DNA of 40,326 bases, taken from NCBI GenBank assembly GCA_902781705.1, contig CACZKE010000025.1:1-40326 (forward strand). The letters are read 5' to 3'. Source of the stretch: an uncultured Bacteroidia bacterium (GTDB lineage: Bacteria; Bacteroidota; Bacteroidia; Bacteroidales; UBA932). Under the pieces are notes generated by a model that was not told the origin of the DNA, did no database searches, and saw only the letters and a program-made list of their open reading frames with translations. This document shows positions 15,386 through 23,398 of this stretch, one piece after another. The position numbers were made by a program, and so were the translations under genes. The stretch's first letter is position 1. The number at the start of each line of letters is the position of its first letter.

Positions 15386-15958
15386 ATGAAGTATTACATC
15401 CTCTTCGGGCCTCCGGGAGCCGGCAAGGGCACCCAGGCCAGCGCCATGGTGGAGAAGTACAACCTCTGCCACCTTTCCACCGGCGAGCTCCTCCGCAGCG
15501 AAATCGCCGCCGGCACTCCTCTCGGCCTCCAGGCCAAATCCCTCATCGAGGCGGGTTCCCTCGTTCCCGACGAAGTCGTGGAAGGGATGATCGAAGCCCG
15601 CTTCAAGGGCACGGAAGGGGTGGACGGCTTCCTGCTGGACGGTTTTCCCCGCACCATCGCCCAGGCCGAAGCCCTGGACGCCATGCTGGCCAAGGGCGGC
15701 GAGGCCGTCACCGCGGTCATTTCCATCATGATCCCGGACGCCATGATCCACGAGCGCATCGCTCACCGTGCCACCATCGAGGGCCGGGCCGACGACGCCA
15801 AACCCGAGGTCGTGGAGAACCGCATCCGCACCTACCACGACAAGACCGAACCCCTTGTGGGCTTCTACAAGGAAGCGGGGCGCTACCAGGAAATCGACGG
15901 CGTGGGTACGATCGAAGAGGTCCGCACCCGGATCTTCGAAGTAATGGACCGTTTCTGA
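15386..15958 (+). CDS. adk: Adenylate kinase
   Basis: The 190-residue enzyme interconverts ATP + AMP and 2 ADP. The P-loop GPPGAGKGT spans residues 8-16. The AMP-binding part contains HLSTGELLRSEIAAGTPLG and DGFPRTIAQAEALD. The LID is the short form (HERIAHRATIEGRADDAKPE), without the four-Cys zinc finger of long adenylate kinases. The start is set by the standard MKYYILFGPPG N-terminus, 11 nt after hpt. It converges on the AI-2E permease with a 39-nt gap containing only a weak 5-bp hairpin (CGGTC 15971-15975, GACCG 15981-15985). In many Bacteroidetes obg follows adk; it does not here. Confidence 0.95.
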   Translation: MKYYILFGPPGAGKGTQASAMVEKYNLCHLSTGELLRSEIAAGTPLGLQAKSLIEAGSLVPDEVVEGMIEARFKGTEGVDGFLLDGFPRTIAQAEALDAMLAKGGEAVTAVISIMIPDAMIHERIAHRATIEGRADDAKPEVVENRIRTYHDKTEPLVGFYKEAGRYQEIDGVGTIEEVRTRIFEVMDRF

Positions 15959-15997
15959 AAATCCTCGTTACGGTCGATTTGACCGGCCCTCTCTCCC

Positions 15998-17140
15998 CTA
16001 CTGGTTCCGGATCTCCTCATCGAGGTCCGGAATCAGTTTTTTAACCGGTTTGAGATGGTAGAAGAAGCGACTGGCGATGACACGGACCACCGTATAGCCC
16101 GGAATGGCGACGAGCATGCCCAGAACTCCGCCGACGTGGCCCACAAGGAGGATGACGATGAAAATCTCCAGCGGGCTGGCCTTGATGCTCGTGGAGTAGA
16201 TGACCGGTTGGTAGATGAAGTTGTCCACCAGTTGGGCGGCCAGCATGATGGCCAGGACGATGAGGGCGAAGATCCAGATGTTCACGCCCAGGCCGATACC
16301 GGTCCCGTATTTGAGGATGACCGCGAGGACGACGCCCAGGACTTCACCGATGAGCGGTCCCACATACGGGATGATGTTCAGGACGCCGGCGATGAAAGCG
16401 ATACCCGCCGCATTGTTCACACCCAGCCGGGCGATGAGCCAGAGTCCCAGGAAGTCGATCAGCGCGACGCCGAACATCTCGATCAGCAGGCCCACGAAAT
16501 AGCGGGAAAGCAGGCGTTCGATATCGGCAATCGCCTTTCCGACGGATTCTTCCAACCGGTCCGGAACAAGGGACAGGACGATCTTGCTGAAGAGTTTGTC
16601 GTCCCGGATGAAGAAGAAGGAGATGAAAACGATGGAGAACAGGCCCACGGCGATGCCGCTCACGATCGAAGTCACGGAACTGATGACTGTCTTCACATTG
16701 GTCAGGTTGGTCACCTCCTTGAGTTTGTCCACCAGGAGGCCGATGACGTCGAAATCCGCCCCGAGCCCCGGGAACAGGCTCACGATCCAGTCATTGATCC
16801 CATCCAGCGGATTCCCTTCCAGGGAGGAACTGTTCAGGACGGAAGCGTCCCGGACGATGCGCGTCACGACCGGGATGACCTGCGTGACCACGAAAAGCAG
16901 GAGGCCCAGGATGACGACGATCGTCAGGATGGACAGGAGCCAGTCCGGTGCGGACTTCCCCCTGAACCGGACCTTCCGCAGCAGTTTCATGAGGGGCTGT
17001 CCGATCAGCGAGACTACGAAGGCCGCGATGACATATACCAGCACGTTGCTGAAGGTATGGCAGAGCCACGCCACGATCGCGACCACGGCCGCGATGATGA
17101 TGTACCGGGCCAGCCGGTCGATGCTTCTTTCCTGTTCCAT
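15998..17140 (-). CDS. AI-2E family (PerM/YdbI-like) membrane permease
   Basis: The 380-residue protein has the AI-2E/PerM pattern of about seven to eight helices. Two pairs lie near the N-terminus (from about 14), followed by a hydrophilic segment (about 90-150). The conserved C-terminal core contains the phrases LNIIPYVGPLIGEVLG and DNFIYQPVIYSTSIKASPL, both family signatures. Members are linked to export of small molecules or ions (autoinducer-2, Na+/H+); the substrate here is unknown. A TTG three codons upstream overlaps the promoter box, so the ATG at 17140 is used; it leaves a near-leaderless transcript. Confidence 0.9.
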   Translation of the reverse strand: MEQERSIDRLARYIIIAAVVAIVAWLCHTFSNVLVYVIAAFVVSLIGQPLMKLLRKVRFRGKSAPDWLLSILTIVVILGLLLFVVTQVIPVVTRIVRDASVLNSSSLEGNPLDGINDWIVSLFPGLGADFDVIGLLVDKLKEVTNLTNVKTVISSVTSIVSGIAVGLFSIVFISFFFIRDDKLFSKIVLSLVPDRLEESVGKAIADIERLLSRYFVGLLIEMFGVALIDFLGLWLIARLGVNNAAGIAFIAGVLNIIPYVGPLIGEVLGVVLAVILKYGTGIGLGVNIWIFALIVLAIMLAAQLVDNFIYQPVIYSTSIKASPLEIFIVILLVGHVGGVLGMLVAIPGYTVVRVIASRFFYHLKPVKKLIPDLDEEIRNQ

Positions 17141-17146
17141 GTCCCA

Positions 17147-17154
17147 CAAATATA
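17147..17154 (-). promoter_or_regulatory. -7 promoter box for the AI-2E permease
   Basis: The minus strand reads TATATTTG, ending 6 nt before the ATG at 17140. The upstream region is very AT-rich but lacks a clear TTG at the right distance. Confidence 0.5.
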
Positions 17155-17203
17155 AGGAAAAGTGGTCATAAATAAAAATTTGTTGATTTTTTTCGAATAA
17201 ATA

Positions 17204-17233
17204 TTGTTTTTCGATAAATTCTTTCTATATTTG
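17204..17233 (+). promoter_or_regulatory. Promoter of the NfeD-flotillin operon
   Basis: TTG (17204-17206) and TATATTTG (17226-17233) are 19 nt apart, fitting the Bacteroidetes consensus. The predicted leader to the ATG at 17258 is about 20 nt and contains a purine run, CAGAGAT, before the start. Confidence 0.7.
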
Positions 17234-17257
17234 CATCAGAACCAAATTATCAGAGAT

Positions 17258-17863
17258 ATGCTAGCCACTTGGTGGGCCGCTTTGAGCCCGATCATGAAAG
17301 TCCTCTGGGGAGTCACCCTGACCGCCTCCCTCATCTTCATCATCCAGACCGTCATGACCTTCCTGGGTGCCGATGCCGATTCCGACTTCGACATGGACGT
17401 GGACACTTCCCTGGACGGAAGCGACCTTTCCAACATCGACGGCGGGTCGAATCTGTACACCTTCCGGAATTTCGTGAACTTCTTCCTGGGCTTCGGCTGG
17501 ACCGCCATCATCCTCCAGCCGCAGATCAAGTCCACTTTCGTCCTGATCTTCGTCGCGGTCCTCGTGGGCGTCGCCCTCGTCGCCGCCGTGATGTACCTTT
17601 TCAAGTGGCTGAGCACCATGCAGCAAAGCGGCAACATCAACGTCTATAAGGCCGCCGTCGGCTGCCAGGGCAAGTGCTACCTGACCATCCCCGGCGAACG
17701 CCAGGGCGAAGGCAAGGTCCAGATCACCATCCAGGGCGCCGTCCGGGAATACAATGCCGTCACGGACGGGGACACCATCAAGACCGGAACCCCCATCAAG
17801 GTCACCGAGACCATCGATGCCAACACCCTTCTCGTCGAAGAAATCAACTCCTATATCATTTAA
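17258..17863 (+). CDS. NfeD-like membrane protein, flotillin partner
   Basis: The 201-residue protein has an N-terminal membrane helix (about 12-33), an acidic Asp-rich loop (about 38-60), two further helices (about 70-120), and a C-terminal beta-rich OB-fold region (about 130-200) ending in VTETIDANTLLVEEI. This layout matches the short NfeD proteins encoded beside flotillin-type SPFH proteins, which help organise membrane microdomains. An in-frame extension to 17204 would begin inside the -33 element, so the ATG at 17258 is used. The flotillin gene follows by 9 nt. Assignment rests on layout and context more than on a motif. Confidence 0.75.
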   Translation: MLATWWAALSPIMKVLWGVTLTASLIFIIQTVMTFLGADADSDFDMDVDTSLDGSDLSNIDGGSNLYTFRNFVNFFLGFGWTAIILQPQIKSTFVLIFVAVLVGVALVAAVMYLFKWLSTMQQSGNINVYKAAVGCQGKCYLTIPGERQGEGKVQITIQGAVREYNAVTDGDTIKTGTPIKVTETIDANTLLVEEINSYII

Positions 17864-17872
17864 CAACCGCGT

Positions 17873-19294
17873 ATGGAACAGCTCTACCTCATCCTCATTG
17901 TCGTGGCGGTCCTCTTCGTGACCCTGGCCGCCATCCTCAAGCGCTATCGCCGCTGCCCCTCCGACAAGATCCTCGTGATCTACGGTAAGACCGGAAGGAA
18001 CGCCGGCGGTTCCATCTCCTCGGCCCGCTGCATCCACGGCGGCGCCGCCTTCATCTGGCCCGTGTTCCAGGATTACGCCTTCCTGGACCTCAAGCCCATT
18101 TCCATCGAGTGCAACCTCACCAACGCCCTGTCCAAGCAGAACATCCGCGTAGACGTCCCCTGCCGCTTCACCGTGGGTATCTCCACTGAGCCCGAGGTCA
18201 TGACCAACGCTGCGGAGCGACTCCTGGGCCTCTCGATCGACAGCATCCAGAACATCGCGACCGATATCCTCTTCGGCCAGCTCCGTCTCGTCATCGCGAC
18301 GATGGACATCGAGGAAATCAACGCCGACCGCGACAAGTTCCTCGCCGCCGTCAGCCAGAACGTGGAAGCGGAACTCCGCAAGATCGGCCTCAAGCTCATC
18401 AACGTGAATGTAACCGACATCCGCGACGAGTCCGGCTACATCGACGCCCTGGGTAAGGAAGCCGCCGCAAAGGCCATCAACGACGCGAAGAAGTCCGTCG
18501 CCGAGCAGAACCGCTTCGGTGAGATCGGTAAGGCCGAGGCCGACCGGGACAAGGACATCCGGATCGCCGAGACCACCCGTGACACCCGTATCAAGACCGC
18601 CGAGGCCAACGCCCTCGCCGTCGAAGGCGAGAACAACTCCAAGATCGCCATCGCGAACTCCAATGCGAACCGCCGCGAGAAGGAGGCTGAGGCCGACCGC
18701 GTGGCCGTCGCCGCCGAAAAGGTCCAGGCCGCGAAGGCCCTCGAGGAAGCCTACAAGTCCGAGCGCGACGCGGAACTCGCCCGTGCCGAGCGCGAGCAGG
18801 CCAGCCAGAAGGCCGATGTCGTGGTCCCCGCCCAGATCGAGAAGGAGAAGGCCATCATCGACGCCGAGGCCGAAGCCGAACAGATCCGCCGCAAGGCCAA
18901 GGGTGAAGCCGACGCCATCTATGCCAAGATGGACGCCCAGGCCCGCGGTATCCTCGAGATCCTCACCAAGCAGGCGACCGGTTTCCAGCAGCTCGTCGGA
19001 GCCGCCCAGGGCGACGCCCAGAAGGCCGTCCTCATGATGGTCGCCGACAAACTCCCCGAACTCGTCAAGACCCAGGTAGAGGCCGTGAAGGGTATCAACA
19101 TTGACAAGGTAACCGTCTGGGATACCGGTAATTCCACCGACGGAAAAACCGCCACGTCCAACTTCATTTCCGGCATGATGAAGTCCGTTCCCCCGCTGGA
19201 CGACCTCTTCAAGATGGCCGGCATGGAGCTTCCTTCCTACCTCAAGGGCGCCCAGAAGCCGGACGTGCAGGAGGAGAAAGAGGAGGTGAAGTAG
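17873..19294 (+). CDS. Flotillin-like SPFH-domain protein (YqiK/FloT type)
   Basis: The 473-residue protein starts with one membrane helix (about 4-24), then an SPFH/band 7 domain (about 25-190). A long Ala/Glu/Lys/Arg-rich coiled coil (about 190-350) has the repeated EA/AEA pattern of the flotillin domain, and a globular C-terminus follows (LTKQATGFQQLVGAAQGDAQKAVLMM). Flotillins oligomerise on the inner leaflet and scaffold membrane domains. Its coupling with an NfeD-like gene supports this call. A small XRE regulator gene starts 3 nt after the stop. Confidence 0.92.
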   Translation: MEQLYLILIVVAVLFVTLAAILKRYRRCPSDKILVIYGKTGRNAGGSISSARCIHGGAAFIWPVFQDYAFLDLKPISIECNLTNALSKQNIRVDVPCRFTVGISTEPEVMTNAAERLLGLSIDSIQNIATDILFGQLRLVIATMDIEEINADRDKFLAAVSQNVEAELRKIGLKLINVNVTDIRDESGYIDALGKEAAAKAINDAKKSVAEQNRFGEIGKAEADRDKDIRIAETTRDTRIKTAEANALAVEGENNSKIAIANSNANRREKEAEADRVAVAAEKVQAAKALEEAYKSERDAELARAEREQASQKADVVVPAQIEKEKAIIDAEAEAEQIRRKAKGEADAIYAKMDAQARGILEILTKQATGFQQLVGAAQGDAQKAVLMMVADKLPELVKTQVEAVKGINIDKVTVWDTGNSTDGKTATSNFISGMMKSVPPLDDLFKMAGMELPSYLKGAQKPDVQEEKEEVK

Positions 19295-19297
19295 GCC

Positions 19298-19525
19298 ATG
19301 CCCATCATCATCAATATCGACGTCATGCTGGCCCGCCGGAAAATGTCTTCCGGCGAGCTGGCGGAAAAAGTGGGGATCACCCCCGCCAACTTGTCCATCC
19401 TCAAGTGCGGAAAGGCCAAGGCCATCCGGATTTCCACCATGGAATCCATCTGCCGGGCCCTGGACTGCCAGCCGGGTGACATCCTGGAATACAGGCCGGA
19501 AGAGCCGGCAAAACAATCTGAATGA
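19298..19525 (+). CDS. Small XRE/Cro-CI-type DNA-binding protein (YozG-like)
   Basis: The 75-residue protein is essentially one helix-turn-helix domain: MLARRKMSSGELAEKVGI, then TPANLSILKCGKAKAIRIST, then CRALDCQPGDIL. The last phrase is typical of the YozG/Cro-CI small regulators. Such genes usually sit next to a DUF2975 membrane protein; here the neighbours are flotillin and an M16 peptidase. It starts 3 nt after flotillin and overlaps the next ATG by 4 nt, so it is made with the operon. Autoregulation is possible but no operator was identified. Confidence 0.88.
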   Translation: MPIIINIDVMLARRKMSSGELAEKVGITPANLSILKCGKAKAIRISTMESICRALDCQPGDILEYRPEEPAKQSE

Positions 19526-22416
19526 ATCCAATGAAAAGAATCCTGACACTGGCGGCCCTGGCCGCCATTGCCGTGTCGTGCGGCAGCAAGTATGAGACCG
19601 TGAAGGGCGATCCGCTCCAGGCGAAGATCTATACCCTGGACAACGGCCTGAAAGTGTACATGACCGTCAACAAGGACGAGCCACGGATCCAGACCTACAT
19701 CGCCGTCCGCGCGGGCGGCAAGGACGACCCGGCCGACAACACCGGCCTCGCCCACTACCTGGAGCACATGATGTTCAAGGGCACCGAGCAGTTCGGCACA
19801 CAGAATTACGAGGCCGAAAAACCGATGCTTGCGGCTATCGACAGTCTGTTCGAGGTGTACCGCACCCTGAAGGACCCGCAGGAGCGCCTGGACCTGTACC
19901 ATGAGATCGACTCCATCAGTTACGAGGCCTCCAAGATCGCGATCCCGAACGAGTATGACAAACTGATGTCCATCATCGGCTCCGAAGGTTCCAACGCCTA
20001 CACGTCCAACGACGTCACCTGCTATGTGGAGGAAATCCCTTCCAACCAGGTGGAGAACTGGGCGAAGATCCAGGCCGACCGCTTCATGAACTGCGTCTTC
20101 CGCGGCTTCCACACCGAACTTGAAGCCGTCTATGAGGAGAAGAACATGGGCCTGACCTCCGACGGCGAGAAGGCCCTCGACGCCATCGACTCCCTCCTCT
20201 TCCCGCACCATCCGTACGGGACGCAGACCGTCATCGGCACGCAGGAGCACCTCAAGAATCCTTCGCTGAAGGCCATCCGCAAGCAGAAGGACACCTACTA
20301 TGTCCCGAACAACGTCGCGATCTGCCTCTCCGGCGATTTCGACCCGGACCAGATGGTCAAGACCATCGAGAAATACTTCGGCGCCTGGAAGCCCAACGAG
20401 AATCTCCCGACCTTCACCGTGAAGCCGGAGGATCCGGTCACTGCGCCCCTCCGCAAGGACATCCTGGGCTATGACGCCCAATTCCTGATGATGGGCTGGC
20501 GTACGCCGGGCGCTTCCTCGCTGGAGAGCGAGATTTCCGACATCGTGGCCTCCGTCCTCTACAACGGGCAGGCCGGTCTCATCGACCTGGACGTCAACCA
20601 GAACCAGACCGTCCTGAGCGCCGGGATCTTCAACTACAACCGGGCCGACCACGGTCTCATGATCGTGGAAGGCATGCCCAAGGATGGACAGACCCTGGAA
20701 GAAGTCCGCGACATCATCCTCGCCGAGTTCGCCAAACTCCGCGACGGTGACTTCCCCGAATCGCTCGTGGAGGCCGCCAAGGCCAACTACAAACTCCGCC
20801 AGATGCAGGGACTGGTTTCCAACAGCAGCCGGGCCGACCAGTTCGTGGATTCCTTCATCAACCGGGTGCCGTGGAAGACGGCCGTGGGGAAGATGGACCG
20901 GATCGCGAAGGTCACCAAGGCCGACGTCGTCGCCTGGGCGCAGAAATACCTGGGCCCTGAAAACTATGCTGCTGCCTACAAGCACATCGGCGAGGACAAG
21001 TCCATCAAGAAGATCGACGCCCCGCGCATCACCCCGATCGTGACCAACCGCGACAAGCAGAGCGCCTTCCTCGCCGGCATCGCCGACGCCGAGGTCGCCC
21101 CCATCGAGCCGGTCTTCGTGGACTTCGAGAAGGACATGACCGTCTCCGAAGTGAACGGACTGCCGCTCCTGTACAAGAAGAACGAAAAGAACGACATCGC
21201 CTCCCTCACCATCCGCTATGACAAGGGCAGCGACAACGATCCTGTCCTGGCGCTGGCCGCCAGCTATTTCGACTATCTCGGAACGCCGGAGCATCCCGCT
21301 GCCGACATCGCTTCCGAAATGTACGCCCTCGCCTGCAGCTACGGCCTCCAGGTGGGCGGGAACACCACCAACATCTATGTGACCGGCCTCAGCGAGAATC
21401 TCACCAAGGCCCTCACGATCGTGGAAGACCTGCTGCGCAATGCCGCCGGTGATGAAGATGTCCTCACCGAACTCAAGCAGGACCTGATCCGCACCCGGAT
21501 GGATGCCAAGTTGAACCAGCGTTCCTGCAACAGCGCCCTGCAGACGTACCTGATCTACGGTCCGGACTATGTCAAGGCGAAGACGCTGGACAACGCCGCC
21601 GTGGCCGCGCTTACCTCGGATGCCCTGACCGGCGCCGTGAAGGACCTGCTGGGCAAGCAGATGACCCTTCTCTATTACGGCCCCGCCTCGATCGAGGAGG
21701 TCCAGCAGATGGTGGCTGACATCCATCCTTGCGAAGGCCTGGAGCCGCTCGTGAAGACGCATGCCGTCCAGCAGCTCACCCCGGCCGCCAAGGTCATCCT
21801 GGCCCCGTACAACGCCCGTCAGTTCAATTATGTGCAGTACTCCAACCGGGGCGAAACCATGGACCTCTCGCAGGATCCGGCCATCACCTTGTTCAACGAG
21901 TATTACGGTGGCGGCATGAACGCCATCGTGTTCCAGGAAATGCGGGAATCCCGCGCCCTCGCCTACGGCGCCGGCGCCCGCCTCTCCGCCCCGTCCTTCA
22001 AGGGTGACACCTATGCTTTCCGGGCCACCATCGCCTCCCAGAACGACAAGTTGCAGAAGGCCGTCGAGGGCTTCGACGAAATCATCGAAGACCTGCCGCA
22101 GGCCCCCGAGAACCTGGAGATCGCGAAAGCCGCCATCCTTGGAAAACTCCGCACCCAGCGCACCACCGGCTCCTCCGTCCTGTACAGTTACCTGACCGCG
22201 CAGGAACTCGGCCTCACCGAGCCCCGCGAGAAGCAGATCTATGAGAAAGTGGGCACCCTCACGATGGACGACCTCCTCGCCACCCACGCCAAGTGGATCA
22301 AGGGCCGCACCTACGTCTATGCCATCCTCGGCGACCCCGCCGACCTGGACCTCAACTTCCTGAAGACCTTAGGTCCGGTCCAGCAGGTCACGCTGGAGGA
22401 GATTTTCGGGTACTAG
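19522..22416 (+). CDS. M16-family zinc metallopeptidase lipoprotein (two-domain, pitrilysin-like)
   Basis: The 964-residue product has a lipoprotein signal (lipobox AVSC, acylated Cys20). The inverted zinc motif HYLEH has ligands His78 and His82 and catalytic Glu81; a further Glu ligand lies within ELEAVYEEKN (about 199-208). The N-terminal active M16 half is followed by an inactive second half (about 530-964) with M16_C features such as YYGGGMNAIVFQEMRESRALAYGAGA. An insert of about 75 residues follows the HxxEH motif, as in the pqqL-like periplasmic subgroup. It probably degrades peptides in the periplasm. The first ATG overlaps the regulator gene; an ATG at 19531 is an alternative. A strong terminator follows. 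Confidence 0.93.
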   Translation: MNPMKRILTLAALAAIAVSCGSKYETVKGDPLQAKIYTLDNGLKVYMTVNKDEPRIQTYIAVRAGGKDDPADNTGLAHYLEHMMFKGTEQFGTQNYEAEKPMLAAIDSLFEVYRTLKDPQERLDLYHEIDSISYEASKIAIPNEYDKLMSIIGSEGSNAYTSNDVTCYVEEIPSNQVENWAKIQADRFMNCVFRGFHTELEAVYEEKNMGLTSDGEKALDAIDSLLFPHHPYGTQTVIGTQEHLKNPSLKAIRKQKDTYYVPNNVAICLSGDFDPDQMVKTIEKYFGAWKPNENLPTFTVKPEDPVTAPLRKDILGYDAQFLMMGWRTPGASSLESEISDIVASVLYNGQAGLIDLDVNQNQTVLSAGIFNYNRADHGLMIVEGMPKDGQTLEEVRDIILAEFAKLRDGDFPESLVEAAKANYKLRQMQGLVSNSSRADQFVDSFINRVPWKTAVGKMDRIAKVTKADVVAWAQKYLGPENYAAAYKHIGEDKSIKKIDAPRITPIVTNRDKQSAFLAGIADAEVAPIEPVFVDFEKDMTVSEVNGLPLLYKKNEKNDIASLTIRYDKGSDNDPVLALAASYFDYLGTPEHPAADIASEMYALACSYGLQVGGNTTNIYVTGLSENLTKALTIVEDLLRNAAGDEDVLTELKQDLIRTRMDAKLNQRSCNSALQTYLIYGPDYVKAKTLDNAAVAALTSDALTGAVKDLLGKQMTLLYYGPASIEEVQQMVADIHPCEGLEPLVKTHAVQQLTPAAKVILAPYNARQFNYVQYSNRGETMDLSQDPAITLFNEYYGGGMNAIVFQEMRESRALAYGAGARLSAPSFKGDTYAFRATIASQNDKLQKAVEGFDEIIEDLPQAPENLEIAKAAILGKLRTQRTTGSSVLYSYLTAQELGLTEPREKQIYEKVGTLTMDDLLATHAKWIKGRTYVYAILGDPADLDLNFLKTLGPVQQVTLEEIFGY

Positions 22417-22509
22417 CATCAGGATCGGCCTGATTTGCCCGCGCATGATGCCCCGCAAACCGTGCCGTGAAATGCAAATCGCTTAAAGCGAGTCTGTTAC
22501 ACAAAACAA

Positions 22510-22555
22510 GGGTGACCAAAAAGTCAATATGACTTGCGGTCACCCTCTCTTTTTT
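22510..22555 (+). terminator. Intrinsic terminator of the NfeD-flotillin-M16 operon
   Basis: GGGTGACC (22510-22517) pairs with GGTCACCC (22538-22545), with an inner stem AAGTCA/TGACTT, then TCTC and a run of six T (22550-22555). It lies 93 nt after the M16 stop. A smaller hairpin, ATCAGG/CCTGAT (22418-22434), directly follows the stop codon. Confidence 0.88.
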
Positions 22556-22562
22556 ACAAGTC

Positions 22563-22631
22563 GCTGCTCGGGCAGCACGTCTGCGGGAACGTTTTAGTTC
22601 CTTTTTGTTCCCTTAGCCGTGCTGCAGCACG
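22563..22631. other. Structured intergenic element with nested inverted repeats
   Basis: Outer arms GCAGCACG (22572-22579) and CGTGCTGC (22618-22625) enclose inner arms GGGAAC (22585-22590) and GTTCCC (22607-22612), with 5 nt on each side between outer and inner arms and a 16-nt apical loop. The left side also forms GCTGC/GCAGC (22563-22576), and the right arm is part of a 14-bp perfect palindrome, CGTGCTGCAGCACG (22618-22631). No convincing gene exists in 22417-22834, which otherwise holds the terminator and the repeat pair described separately. Confidence 0.6.
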
Positions 22632-22714
22632 CGGCGGGGAACAGAAGTCCATAATAATGATCCCCCGGCCGTGCTGGATGAAGGAGGGAGGGAGACACCC
22701 TTCCCAATCAAAAC

Positions 22715-22824
22715 GTACAAGGTGTGTTTTTAGGTTACATACCTTGTACATGGATTATGCCCTACAGATGGATGTGGGGGCATTCAGGCGTACAAGATAT
22801 GTAGCATAAATACACACCTTGTTC
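22715..22824. repeat. Two inverted-repeat pairs of GTACAAGGTRTGT
   Basis: Four 13-bp copies alternate in orientation: GTACAAGGTGTGT (22715-22727, +), GTACAAGGTATGT (22737-22749, -), GTACAAGATATGT (22790-22802, +) and GAACAAGGTGTGT (22812-22824, -). Each +/- pair is separated by exactly 9 nt, making two 35-bp dyads 40 bp apart. They lie between convergent operons, the second dyad 10 nt from the stop of the last ketosynthase-like gene. Confidence 0.75.
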
Positions 22825-22834
22825 AAAATGGGCA

Positions 22835-23398
22835 TCAGAGGGAGAGTTCTTCCATCGCGCCATCGGGGTTGGACGAAAGGACGACCGCGAGGGCATGCTC
22901 GCGAGGGTCGATACCCTGGGCGGCGAGGCTTTCCGCGAGGAGCGGGGTGAGTTCGTCGAACCAGCCGACGAGGGCGGTGTCGATGTCGCCGAGGGCGATT
23001 TGCATCCAGGCGTCCTCAAGGGCGCTTTCGTAGGAGCGGCCGCGGTGGGAATAGGTGGCGTTGTAGCCGTGGCTGCCCAGCCGGATGGCGATCATGGAGG
23101 CGATGGTGTTGTGGGTGGACTGCATGAAATGCGTCGGCTTCAAGGGGGCGTCGTCCATGCCCTTGACCGCCTTCAAGAAGTGTTCGGAATTGTCGATGCA
23201 GCCGAAGTCCGTGCCGATGATGACGGCATCCGGGACGTCGATCCCGGCCTGCTTCAACGCTTCGGACGAGGTCCAGACGGCCCGTTTGAGGAGCCGGCCC
23301 ATCCGACGGGCTTCCATCACAGAAAACACGCTCCGCCAGTCCGGTTCCGGATCACCGGGCAGGAGTTCGCAGCGGGAATGGAGATAGACCTTACGCAT
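22835..23398 (-). CDS. Half ketosynthase (beta-ketoacyl synthase N-terminal-like, ApeC-type)
   Basis: The 187-residue product resembles the N-terminal thiolase-fold half of ketosynthases found as separate small proteins in aryl polyene clusters (ApeC-like). The phrase PTHFMQSTHNTIASMIAIRLGS occupies the place where a ketosynthase has its nucleophile; the Cys is absent. A later ALVGWFDEL matches the 'A-x-x-G-x-x-D' strand after the active site. It may act as a chain-length factor or partner for a full ketosynthase. The ATG at 23398 lies inside the end of the preceding ketosynthase gene (ATGCGTAA, 8-nt overlap), indicating coupled translation. It is the last gene of the operon. Confidence 0.75.
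   Translation of the reverse strand: MRKVYLHSRCELLPGDPEPDWRSVFSVMEARRMGRLLKRAVWTSSEALKQAGIDVPDAVIIGTDFGCIDNSEHFLKAVKGMDDAPLKPTHFMQSTHNTIASMIAIRLGSHGYNATYSHRGRSYESALEDAWMQIALGDIDTALVGWFDELTPLLAESLAAQGIDPREHALAVVLSSNPDGAMEELSL

Noticed and set aside
15971-15985. Terminator between adk and the AI-2E permease
   Set aside because: Only a 5-bp stem with a 5-nt loop and no T-tract; too weak to list as a terminator.
19237-22287. About 1000-codon open frame antisense to the M16 peptidase
   Set aside because: Same GC-driven shadow effect; the sense strand encodes a full peptidase with a zinc motif and signal peptide.
22534-22809. Possible 91-residue protein after the M16 operon terminator
   Set aside because: It begins inside the terminator, crosses the structured element and the repeat dyads, has no ribosome-binding site and no family resemblance.
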